From positions 1 through 13,533 of the forward strand of contig NZ_BAAARY010000033.1 in assembly GCF_039532605.1 (NCBI RefSeq): 13,533 bases of DNA, in the 5' to 3' direction. Position numbers and translations under genes: made by a program. Positions 7,262 to 13,386 of the stretch are shown piece after piece (within the stretch, counting starts at the first letter, position 1; each line of letters starts with the position of its first letter). The notes beneath the pieces were generated by a model, which saw nothing but the letters and a program-made list of their open reading frames with translations, did no database searches and was not told the DNA's origin. The DNA is from Pilimelia columellifera (GTDB lineage Bacteria > Actinomycetota > Actinomycetes > Mycobacteriales > Micromonosporaceae).

Positions 7262-7278
7262 TCGCACAGCCTGTGCGA
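7262..7278. promoter_or_regulatory. 17-nt perfect palindrome upstream of the flavohaemoglobin gene
   Basis: TCGCACAG (7262-7269) and CTGTGCGA (7271-7278) are exact inverted repeats around a single C. The site lies about 140 nt upstream of the flavohaemoglobin start and about 55 nt upstream of the tRNA promoter -35. Its size and symmetry suit a dimeric regulator, but I do not recognise the regulator. A role as a hairpin is possible though the loop would be short. Confidence 0.4.
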
Positions 7279-7416
7279 TGGTCGGATCCCTGATACGCGA
7301 CGCTGACTGAGCGTGGACTTTGTGTTCACCGAACGCATGTCAGAGCCCGCGACCGCTCTCCGCTCGTCGTGGAGCCGCCGGCGTCGTCCGAGACTGTTCA
7401 GGGGTAGGGGAGGCTC

Positions 7417-8526
7417 ATGAGTGACCTGGCCCGGTTGCTGAAGGAGAGCTGGACGCTGGTCGAGGACCGGCAGGACAAGCTGGCCGGCTACTTCTACGCC
7501 AGGCTGTTCCTGTCTCATCCGAAGCTGCGGGACATGTTTCCGGTGCACATGGATGTGCAGCGAAGCCGCCTCCTGGCGGCGGTCGTCCGGGCGGTGCAGA
7601 CGCTGGAGGACCCGGACCAGTTCGATGCCTATCTGCGCGGGCTGGGGCGCGACCACCGCAAGTTCGGCGTCGTCAAGGAGCACTTCGACGCGGTCGGGGC
7701 GGCGCTGGTAGGGGCGTTGCGTGAGTTCGCCGGCGAAAACTGGTGCTGGGAGTACGAGCAGGCATGGCAGGACGCCTACACGGTGATCGCCGGCAAGATG
7801 CAAGCGGCGGCTGAGACGGACACCAATCCGCCCTTCTGGCGGGCGAAGGTCGTCCGGCATGAGCGGGTCGGTCAGGACATCGCCGTCTTCACTGTCCGGC
7901 CAGAGGCGCCGATCAGTTACCGACCCGGGCAGTACGTCAGCGTCGAGTCGGGGCACCGGCCTAGGTTGTGGCGGCCTTACTCGATCGCGAACGCTCCCCG
8001 GGAGGACCACACGCTGGACTTTCACGTCCGGGCGGTGAACTCCGGCTGGGTGTCGGGGGCGCTGGTGCGGAAGCTGGCTGTGGGCGACGAGCTGCGCCTG
8101 GCCGCGCCGATGGGGATGATGGCGCTCGACCGCCGGTCAGCGCGTGACATCGTCTGCGTCGCTGGCGGGACCGGTCTCGCGCCAATCCGGGCGTTGGTCG
8201 ACGAGCTGATCCGGTACAACCGCACCCGTTGGGTTCATGTGTTCGTCGGCGCCCGCACCCGGGACGATCTTTATCTGTTGGACGACCTGCGCCTCCTAGC
8301 GTCGCGCTATCCGTGGTTGTCGGTGATCCCGGCGTGCAGCGATGATCCGGAGTTCGGCGGGGAGACCGGCCTGGTGGATGAGGTCGTCGCCCGCTATGGC
8401 CCGTGGGCCGAGCATGACTTCTTCGTATCCGGGTCGCCCAACATGGTGCGATCGACGATTCGCACTCTGACCGAGTTACGGGTGCCGTCCACGCGGATCC
8501 GTTATGACGCGTTCGGCGATCTGTGA
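7417..8526 (+). CDS. Flavohaemoglobin (globin-ferredoxin reductase fusion), probable NO dioxygenase
   Basis: This 369-residue protein has a single-domain globin at about 1-132. Tyr27 lies at the B10 position (YFYARLF), Phe41 at CD1, and His80 in GRDHRKFG as the proximal haem ligand. An FAD-binding domain follows (about 140-240, with RPGQYVSVES and the FAD motif RPYSIANAP at 186-194), then an NAD(P)H-binding domain (VAGGTGLAPIRAL at 248-260, ending YDAFGD). This is the layout of Hmp-type flavohaemoglobins, which oxidise NO to nitrate using O2 and NAD(P)H. At the position of the usual Hmp tyrosine after the proximal His there is a Phe (F90), so its haem pocket may differ and an oxygen-transport or other redox role is possible. 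GGGGAGG lies a few bases before the ATG. Its 3' end overlaps a convergent regulator gene. Confidence 0.9.
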   Translation: MSDLARLLKESWTLVEDRQDKLAGYFYARLFLSHPKLRDMFPVHMDVQRSRLLAAVVRAVQTLEDPDQFDAYLRGLGRDHRKFGVVKEHFDAVGAALVGALREFAGENWCWEYEQAWQDAYTVIAGKMQAAAETDTNPPFWRAKVVRHERVGQDIAVFTVRPEAPISYRPGQYVSVESGHRPRLWRPYSIANAPREDHTLDFHVRAVNSGWVSGALVRKLAVGDELRLAAPMGMMALDRRSARDIVCVAGGTGLAPIRALVDELIRYNRTRWVHVFVGARTRDDLYLLDDLRLLASRYPWLSVIPACSDDPEFGGETGLVDEVVARYGPWAEHDFFVSGSPNMVRSTIRTLTELRVPSTRIRYDAFGDL

Positions 8527-9608
8527 GCCTGTCCCGGACCTTCGGCGCGGAAGCGCCATGCCAACCGGTATCTGGCTGCCAAGGGTGGTTGCTCGGTCGC
8601 CCACTCGTAACGGACCCGCCCGCCGAGTTCGTGGCACTGGGGCGGTGTCCGCAGCGGGTGGTCGTCAGCCGAGTGGGAGGTTTCGGTGCCCCACAGGTGC
8701 GGCCGTAGGGCCGCTGGAAGATCGACGGTGATACGCAGCCGCCGGGTGGGTAACCGGACCGCCCGCTGGAACCATCTACCCCACTTGTGGTCGCTGATCT
8801 GAAACGAGTAGTCGAGCGTGGTGGTGGCCGCCGGGTACAGCGGGAACCTGCCGTTCTCGTTCTCGAACAACAGCCATATCTCTTTGACGGAGTCCCGGTC
8901 ACATTTGGCCCGCAGGCGCATCGGCTCGGCGCCGCCGGCGGGACCGCAGCGGGCGTTCAGGTTCAACTCGGCGAGCGTCAGCGGGTGTTGCCGGTGGTGG
9001 GTCTGCGATGCGGCCGGGTCGTCGGGGTAGCGGTCGACGGCGATGCGCGCGAGGTACCTGTTGACGGGCTCGTCGCCGGTGTTCGCCAGCACTCGCCGGA
9101 CCAGACAGTGGTAGCTGTGGTCGTGGTAGCTGAGCATGGCGTGCTCCTCCACGACGACGAGGCCGGTGACCGCTGGAAGCCACCGGGCCGGTAGCCGCTC
9201 GGTGGCCTGGCTCCGGGGCCGGTGGTGGACACCCGCCCCGGGTGTTGGATGTCGCAGCCTGTCGTAGCGCTCCCACCGCCGCCGGATGGCGCCGTCAGCG
9301 CTGAGTGTGGCGTCGGCGCGGCTGGCGAAATCCTCGGTGGGGCGGTGGCGGCCGTTCTCGACGTGGCTGATGTAGGACGGGTCGAACCCCATCCGCGCCG
9401 CCAGCTGTTTCTTGGTGAGTCCGCGAAGTCGGCGCCAGTGACCGACCTGCGTCGCGAACTCGGCAGCCGCGAGCGCGAGGTCTGGGGGGGTCTGGGCCGT
9501 CCGAAGCGTGGGGTTTGACCAGCGTGTCGGTGCGCGCTGCGAGGGCGCTGCGTGAGGTGGCTCAGTGAGCGGGTCGTCTGACCGCGGGGGTTCCTGGAGC
9601 GGGTCCAT
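8502..9608 (-). CDS. XRE-family helix-turn-helix regulator with an unrecognised C-terminal domain
   Basis: This is a 368-residue protein. After a proline-rich N-terminal tail (1-45), an HTH_XRE domain spans about 52-106: WRRLRGLTKKQLAARMGFDP, then SYISHVENGRHRPT with the recognition helix. From about 140 to 340 lies a long domain I do not recognise, with VVVEEHAMLSYHDHSYHCLV, a conserved-looking NRYLARIAVDRYP segment, and WLLFENENGRFPLYP. It may bind a ligand or mediate oligomerisation. The start at 9608 has AAGGAAG about 6 nt upstream. The last 25 nt overlap the end of the convergent flavohaemoglobin gene, and the start is 240 nt from the divergent FhuF-like gene. It is therefore a candidate regulator of either neighbour, inferred from position only. 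Confidence 0.85.
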   Translation of the reverse strand: MDPLQEPPRSDDPLTEPPHAAPSQRAPTRWSNPTLRTAQTPPDLALAAAEFATQVGHWRRLRGLTKKQLAARMGFDPSYISHVENGRHRPTEDFASRADATLSADGAIRRRWERYDRLRHPTPGAGVHHRPRSQATERLPARWLPAVTGLVVVEEHAMLSYHDHSYHCLVRRVLANTGDEPVNRYLARIAVDRYPDDPAASQTHHRQHPLTLAELNLNARCGPAGGAEPMRLRAKCDRDSVKEIWLLFENENGRFPLYPAATTTLDYSFQISDHKWGRWFQRAVRLPTRRLRITVDLPAALRPHLWGTETSHSADDHPLRTPPQCHELGGRVRYEWATEQPPLAARYRLAWRFRAEGPGQAHRSPNAS

Positions 9609-9642
9609 GAGCTTCCTTGGCCGGGATCCTCAGTCTTCCGGC

Positions 9643-9654
9643 ATCGCACGCGAT
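9643..9654. promoter_or_regulatory. Small palindrome in front of the XRE regulator gene
   Basis: ATCGC (9643-9647) and GCGAT (9650-9654) are inverted repeats around AC, 35 nt upstream of the regulator's start codon. This is where an autoregulatory operator could lie. It is short, so chance is possible. Confidence 0.25.
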
Positions 9655-9688
9655 CTAAGGGGTAAGTGATGGGTTGCCGACAGAAGTA

Positions 9689-9694
9689 TTGACA
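9689..9694 (+). promoter_or_regulatory. Consensus -35 hexamer upstream of the FhuF-like gene
   Basis: A perfect TTGACA occurs at 9689-9694 in the divergent intergenic region. At the expected 17-nt spacing the -10 position reads TTCTCG, which is poor. It could serve a promoter just before the iron box or be fortuitous. Confidence 0.3.
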
Positions 9695-9724
9695 AAGGCG
9701 GCGGGGGCAAGTTCTCGTGATCAG

Positions 9725-9743
9725 GTTGGTTAGGCTAGCCTTA
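9725..9743 (+). promoter_or_regulatory. Iron box (DmdR/IdeR-type operator)
   Basis: The 19-nt site GTTGGTTAGGCTAGCCTTA matches the actinobacterial iron-box consensus TTAGGTTAGGCTAACCTAA at 15 of 19 positions, counting the central G, and contains the exact palindrome AGGCTAGCCT. It lies 106 nt upstream of the FhuF-like start. In actinomycetes, Fe(II)-loaded DmdR/IdeR binds such sites and represses iron-uptake genes, so the reductase should be induced by iron starvation. A TAGGCT at 9731-9736 inside it could be the -10 box. Confidence 0.7.
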
Positions 9744-9848
9744 AATGCGTACCGTGACGCACGGGCGGGCCTTGTCCTCACCGCCGGTCGCGGCGCCCAT
9801 CGCCACGCCGGTCGTTCTGCCAGCCGACACGCCCACGAAGGGAGCCTG

Positions 9849-10805
9849 ATGAACGCGGCTCCCTCGCGCCTTGGCAACACACCGAGCGTCACCGACGCGG
9901 ACGAGCGTCTGCCCGTTCCGCCGCGTGGCCATGGCGGGAGCGTCCGCGGCGCCGCACCGGCGTCGAACATCGCGGACGCCAACACGGTGGGGCCGTTCAC
10001 CTCGGCCGCTGTCGAAGCGATCGCCCGGACGCTCGCCGGCGGCCCACTCGCCCCGGCGGTCGAAGCGTTCGCTACGGTCGGCGCGAACCGGCCGTTGTCC
10101 GGCATGGCGCCAGGGCTTGTCGTCGAACGACCCGCCGAATGGGTCGCGGCGACGGCTCTCATCGACGGCTCCCACCTCACCGACCTGCTCGACGCCGCCC
10201 ACCGCCGTTGGGATGCCAGTCCGCACGCTGCCGCGGCGCTCGCCTGGAAGGCGTACACGTACTGGCTGGCCCTGCCGGCCGTGCTGGGTTGGGGAGTGGC
10301 GCGGCGGGTGCCGTTGCTGATCCCCGAAGACGTCCTCGTGCACATCGACAGCCATCGTCCGCTGGTCCGCGTGGGGCTGCGGCCGGGCTTCCGTACCGCC
10401 GTCCTCCCGAACGATCCGCTCGTCACGGCCGGGTCAGACGCACGGATCATGGTCGTCCCGGACGAGGCGGCGTTGTTGACCACGCTTCGTCACAGCCTCT
10501 ACGACGCGCACCTCGCCCCGCTGCTGGGGCAGATCCGCGGCATGGTTCGGCTCAGCGCGCGCACTTTGCTCGGTTCCTTGGCTTCCGGCGTCGCCTACGG
10601 GGTCATCGACGCGGCCGACGCGCTGCCGGGCTCAGTTCACGAGATCGCCGACCCGCTGCTGCGAGCCCTGGGCGTGGCCGATCTCGTCGATATCAACACC
10701 GGGCCGGACGGGACGTGGAACGTCCAACGTCGGACCTGCTGCCTGGCCTTCACCCTGCCCGAGCCGAAAATCTGCTCGGGCTGCTGCCTGCGTCCCGCCC
10801 CATAG
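9849..10805 (+). CDS. FhuF-like (2Fe-2S) ferric-siderophore reductase
   Basis: This 318-residue protein ends in the FhuF C-terminal iron-sulphur motif: Cys297-Cys298, ten residues, Cys309, two residues, Cys312 (RRTCCLAFTLPEPKICSGCC). In E. coli FhuF this unusual C-C-x10-C-x2-C pattern holds a [2Fe-2S] cluster that reduces ferric siderophore complexes in the cytoplasm to release iron. The middle part, AALAWKAYTYWLALPAVLGW, is typical of actinobacterial FhuF-like proteins. The ATG at 9849 is chosen because GAAGGGAG precedes it; an in-frame ATG at 9717 would place the iron box at the start of the coding region. No siderophore transporter or biosynthetic gene is in the window, so it acts as a stand-alone iron-regulated gene. 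It is divergent from the XRE regulator. Confidence 0.87.
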   Translation: MNAAPSRLGNTPSVTDADERLPVPPRGHGGSVRGAAPASNIADANTVGPFTSAAVEAIARTLAGGPLAPAVEAFATVGANRPLSGMAPGLVVERPAEWVAATALIDGSHLTDLLDAAHRRWDASPHAAAALAWKAYTYWLALPAVLGWGVARRVPLLIPEDVLVHIDSHRPLVRVGLRPGFRTAVLPNDPLVTAGSDARIMVVPDEAALLTTLRHSLYDAHLAPLLGQIRGMVRLSARTLLGSLASGVAYGVIDAADALPGSVHEIADPLLRALGVADLVDINTGPDGTWNVQRRTCCLAFTLPEPKICSGCCLRPAP

Positions 10806-11313
10806 CTCGGCCGCGGCACGGCCAGCGGTCGCTTATCTCCCAGGCCGGGAGCGGCCGGCTGGCTCGGGCGACCCAGCCAAGGAGTCACCCCGACAAGCGG
10901 CACATTCAAGGTCTGCTCAAGGAAGCGAACGAGTCCTTCAGGTTCTGCCCAAGCTCCGGCCGCGAGTCTGGACGCAGTAACGGCATCCGTCCGATCAGCG
11001 ACAAGGACGGGGCCAATCGTTCCTGGGGGAAATGCCATGTCTTGTTTCGACGCCATGTCTTGCTTCGTCCATGTTGCCGACAACCGCAGTAACCGTTGGG
11101 CCGGCCCGAGCTGAAGGCGCGCCACGACGCCCTTGGCCGCAGGCCACGGCGGAATGAGGCCTGTCCCACGCGCCCTGTGGCGGATGTAGACGCTGGCGTG
11201 GGGCGGCCGCCGTGGGGCGCTGTCGACGGACGAGGCCGAGCCGGCCCGCATCGGTCAAAAAAGTTTCCAGACCCGGGAACCGCAGCCGGTTCACGCGCGT
11301 CTCATCGCCATAT
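10806..11313. other. Gene-poor region between the FhuF-like gene and tRNA-Cys
   Basis: About 500 nt with no gene I can support. The minus strand is open from 11251 through to 10637. In it, about 11070-10830 gives a protein-like stretch (IGPVLVADRTDAVTASRLAA, later GLVRFLEQTLNVPLVG) with an 18-nt tandem repeat. However, there is no ribosome binding site and GC at third codon positions is low. It may be a decayed gene. A run of six A residues at 11259-11264 and AT-rich sequence precede tRNA-Cys, but no clear promoter was found. Confidence 0.4.
11034..11067. repeat. Two-copy 18-nt-period tandem repeat
   Basis: GCCATGTCTTGTTTCG at 11034-11049 and GCCATGTCTTGCTTCG at 11052-11067 differ at one base and are offset by 18 nt. 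Read on the minus strand this gives the peptide repeat KQDMAS-KQDMAF. The 18-nt period keeps frame, which could reflect coding constraint or a simple duplication. Confidence 0.6.
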
Positions 11314-11384
11314 GACGGGTTGCCCGAGTGGTTAGGGAACCGCCTGCAAAGCGGTCTACGTCGGTTCGAATCCGGCACCTGTCT
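11314..11384 (+). tRNA. tRNA-Cys (GCA)
   Basis: This is a 71-nt cloverleaf. The acceptor GACGGGT pairs with ACCTGTC (one G-U). The D stem is CCC/GGG. The anticodon stem ACCGC/GCGGT closes the loop CTGCAAA, giving anticodon GCA. The T arm is GTCGG/CCGGC with TTCGAAT. Discriminator U73 is as expected for Cys, and CCA is encoded at 11385-11387, unlike the tRNAs at 6953-7150. Confidence 0.94.
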
Positions 11385-11477
11385 CCAAGTTCCGTCGGCT
11401 GTGTTCGCCATGGCCCGCGTGGTGTCTCATGTACACCGCAGACGGCCTCTGAGCGCTCGGCTACTGTCGAGTTCGGG

Positions 11478-12047
11478 TTAGGACCGGGCTGGCCCCAGGT
11501 GGGCGCGTTGCCCGTCGGGGTCCAGGATGCACAGGATCTCGGCCGCACCGTCGTGGGCGCCGAAGGCGTGCGGCGCCATCGTGGAGAACTCGGCGGCTTC
11601 GCCCGGCTGGACCAGGATCGTGCGATCGCCGAGGCGTAGCACCACGGTCCCGGACAGCACGGTGAACCAGTCGCGGCCGGGGTGCACCCGCAGTTCGTCG
11701 GGGACAGGGCAAGTGATGCGAAGCTTGGCGACCGTCACGCCGTGCCGGGGGCCTTCGCGGGACAGTAACCAGGTGGTGACGCCGTGGACATTGTCGCCGT
11801 GCGGGCGGATGACCACGTCGTCGTCGACGCCGGAGCCGACCAAGTGATCGAGGGTGGTTCCCAGCGCTCGGGCAATCGACACTAGTTGATCTAACGCGAT
11901 CCGCCGGTGACCGGTCTCGATCCGGCTCAGTGTCGAGGGGCTCAGGCGACAGCGAGCGGCCAGGTCGTCAAGGGACCAGCCGCGGGCCACCCGTAGTCCC
12001 CGGATCCGCTGCCGGACCAGGGCGTCCAACTCCATATCTTGCGCCAT
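11478..12047 (-). CDS. XRE-cupin transcriptional regulator
   Basis: This 189-residue regulator has an XRE helix-turn-helix at about 10-70 (RQRIRGLRVARGWSLDDLAA, then LSPSTLSRIETGHRRIALDQ) followed by a cupin_2 barrel at about 104-180 (RVHPGRDWFTVLSGTVVLRL, then VQPGEAAEFSTMAPHAFGAH, with H122, H160 and H165 as possible metal ligands). The cupin domain of such regulators senses a small molecule. It is divergent from a SAM methyltransferase gene with only 47 nt between the start codons, so it probably controls that gene and itself. A -10-like TAGCAT at 12060-12055 would start transcription almost at the ATG at 12047, implying a leaderless mRNA. A downstream ATG at 12035 is the alternative start. 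The cupin ligand is unknown. Confidence 0.88.
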   Translation of the reverse strand: MAQDMELDALVRQRIRGLRVARGWSLDDLAARCRLSPSTLSRIETGHRRIALDQLVSIARALGTTLDHLVGSGVDDDVVIRPHGDNVHGVTTWLLSREGPRHGVTVAKLRITCPVPDELRVHPGRDWFTVLSGTVVLRLGDRTILVQPGEAAEFSTMAPHAFGAHDGAAEILCILDPDGQRAHLGPARS

Positions 12048-12077
12048 CCGCAAGATGCTATGTCCCTGACGCAAGAT
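12036..12077. promoter_or_regulatory. Three-half-site operator (CGCAAGAT) in the divergent promoter
   Basis: ATCTTGCG at 12036-12043 and CGCAAGAT at 12049-12056 form a perfect 8-bp inverted repeat with a 5-nt spacer. A third CGCAAGAT sits at 12070-12077, exactly 21 nt (two helical turns) from the second in the same orientation. The array covers the -10 region and first codons of the regulator gene and lies 18 nt before the methyltransferase start. It is the natural binding site for the XRE-cupin regulator; this is inferred from geometry. Confidence 0.65.
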
Positions 12078-12094
12078 GGGGGTAGCGTCGGCCC

Positions 12095-12928
12095 ATGGCA
12101 CATGCTGACCTCGGGGAAATGCTCGACCTCGACGCCGACGTTCTTCATGAGTTCCACCGCGAGATGGTCACCTGGGTTGGCTCGTTGACCCCCGACCGGC
12201 CGCGCATCGTCGACCTGGGCGCCGGCACCGGCGCCGGCGCCCTCGCTCTGGCCCGGCATCTGCCGCACGCCGAGGTGGTCGCGGTGGACGTCTCAGCCGA
12301 CATGTTGCAGCAATTGCGACACAGGGCACACGCGACTGGCGCCGTAGACCGGATCCGAACCGTGCAGGCAGACCTGGACCAGACCTGGCCGCGGCTTGGC
12401 CCCGCAGACCTGGTGTGGGCGTCGGGCTCGCTGCACCACCTTGCTGACCCCGCCCGCAGCCTGACCCAGGCGTTCGCGATCCTCCGTCCTGGTGGCGCCG
12501 TCCTTATAACCGAATTTGACTCGTTCCCCCGATTCCTGCCTGACCCCGCCGGAACCGCGCTGGAGGAGCGCTGCCACACCGCACTCGCCGACCTCCGCGC
12601 CGAAGCCGGGTTGCACATGAGTGAGGACTGGGGCGCCCACCTGCGCGAGGCCGGCTTCACCGTGGAGGCCGAACGCCGGTTCGACATCGCCCTGCGGGCG
12701 CCGCTGCCCGACGCGGCCGGCCGCTACGCCCAGGTCTGCCTGCAGCGCATGCGGCACGGTCTCGAAGGCTGTCTGCGCGCCAACGACCTCGCCGCCCTGG
12801 ACGCGCTCGCGGCCGGCGCCCCGAGCCGCGACGACCTCATCGTCCGGACCACCCGCACGGTATGGGTGGCGCGGCGCCCAGAGACAGGCTGCCCCGGTGA
12901 ACACGCTGCGCCTGCCCGCACCTCGTAG
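12095..12928 (+). CDS. Class I SAM-dependent methyltransferase
   Basis: This 277-residue methyltransferase has a Rossmann-fold core. Motif I is VDLGAGTGAG (39-48), the SAM-ribose acidic residue is D65 in VVAVDVSADM, the adenine-side residues are at QADLD (91-95), LVWASGSLHHLADP spans 106-119, and RPGGAVLITEFD spans 131-142. This is the Methyltransf_11/25 layout used for small molecules. Residues 145-230 form a less conserved helical cap (DPAGTALEERCHTALADLRA, MSEDWGAHLREAGF) that probably sets substrate choice. The last 15 or so residues are low-complexity. The start at 12095 gives a weak GGGGGT ribosome binding site about 11 nt upstream. With the divergent XRE-cupin gene it forms a regulator-enzyme pair of a type seen in several actinomycetes; the substrate is unknown and may be the regulator's ligand. 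Confidence 0.88.
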   Translation: MAHADLGEMLDLDADVLHEFHREMVTWVGSLTPDRPRIVDLGAGTGAGALALARHLPHAEVVAVDVSADMLQQLRHRAHATGAVDRIRTVQADLDQTWPRLGPADLVWASGSLHHLADPARSLTQAFAILRPGGAVLITEFDSFPRFLPDPAGTALEERCHTALADLRAEAGLHMSEDWGAHLREAGFTVEAERRFDIALRAPLPDAAGRYAQVCLQRMRHGLEGCLRANDLAALDALAAGAPSRDDLIVRTTRTVWVARRPETGCPGEHAAPARTS

Positions 12929-12962
12929 TAGTCAGCTAGCGGTAGGAACAGATTCACCGGCG

Positions 12963-12997
12963 ATGCCCCTGAGCGCTCTCGTGCAGCTCAGGGGCGT
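12963..12997 (+). terminator. Strong hairpin terminator after the methyltransferase gene
   Basis: GCCCCTGAGC (12965-12974) is the exact inverted complement of GCTCAGGGGC (12986-12995), with an 11-nt loop. Two further pairs (one G-U) can extend the stem to 12963 and 12997. It lies 36 nt past the methyltransferase stop and before the tRNA fragment. There is no long U tract, as usual in this GC range. Confidence 0.65.
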
Positions 12998-13005
12998 TCG
13001 GGTGG

Positions 13006-13065
13006 CGGAGGGTGTGGGATTCGAACCCACGAAGAGGTTGCCCCCTTACCGGTTTTCAAGACGGG
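13006..13065 (-). pseudogene. 3' part of a tRNA-Ser (TGA): probable attachment-site copy
   Basis: The minus strand shows a correct tRNA-Ser 3' portion. From the 3' end there is discriminator G (13006), acceptor strand ACCCTCC, T arm GTGGG/CCCAC around TTCGAAT, a class II variable arm (AAGGGG with CCTCTT), the 3' anticodon stem ACCGG, and the anticodon loop CTTGAAA with TGA. Beyond the loop the match breaks: the 5' stem reads CCCGT (one C-C mismatch), no D arm follows, and no GGAGGGT 5' acceptor strand exists upstream. It therefore cannot be a working tRNA. A fragment running from the anticodon region to the 3' end is what integrases leave at the far end of an element inserted into a tRNA gene. 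By orientation, the element and the intact tRNA would lie to the right, beyond the window. Confidence 0.65.
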
Positions 13066-13368
13066 CGACGGCCACGCTGTGACCTGCAAGGGTGCTGGGA
13101 CGGAGCAAGATTTTGCCGGTGATTTGCCGGCGGATCGATCCGTTCGTCAAGCGGAGGCAACTGCCTCAGACATACCAGGACATTTTATGGGGACTGGATC
13201 TGAAACGACGATCTCTTGGCCCCCAGCATCGTCCGCAAGGTCGGGCGATCGCGACCGTTGCCCAACCCGCAGCTCACGGGTTCGGCAGGGGTTGGTCTGC
13301 GTTGCGCTCTAGTGTCACTCTCGGCGGACTCTTCTCCCGGCCTTCTCAGGTTTTGGGCATCGGCAACA
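13066..13368. other. Intergenic region right of the tRNA fragment
   Basis: About 300 nt with no gene I can support. It includes a short direct repeat of TTTGCCGG (near 13114 and 13125). If the tRNA fragment is an att site, this would be the first sequence inside the element. Confidence 0.4.
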
Positions 13369-13384
13369 CTGGGCACCGGCCCAG
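13369..13384 (-). terminator. Short hairpin just past the right-edge gene
   Basis: CTGGGC (13369-13374) and GCCCAG (13379-13384) form a 6-bp GC-rich stem with a 4-nt loop, two bases beyond the stop codon of the minus-strand gene entering from the right. It may be its terminator; no U tract follows. Confidence 0.35.
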
Positions 13385-13386
13385 GC

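Noticed and set aside
8978..10483. Minus-strand open frame of about 500 codons spanning the regulator and FhuF-like genes
   Set aside because: It overlaps two well-supported genes in other frames, crosses the iron box, and its translation is Ser/Thr/Arg/Pro-rich, a usual artefact of high-GC DNA.
10806..10860. Terminator after the FhuF-like gene
   Set aside because: Only a weak GGCCG/CGGCC 5-bp stem near 10809 was found; in this GC-rich context it is not distinguishable from chance.
13006..13080. Complete tRNA-Ser(TGA)
   Set aside because: No 5' acceptor strand GGAGGGT and no D arm can be found at the required distance, and the anticodon stem has a C-C mismatch, so only the 3' part is called.
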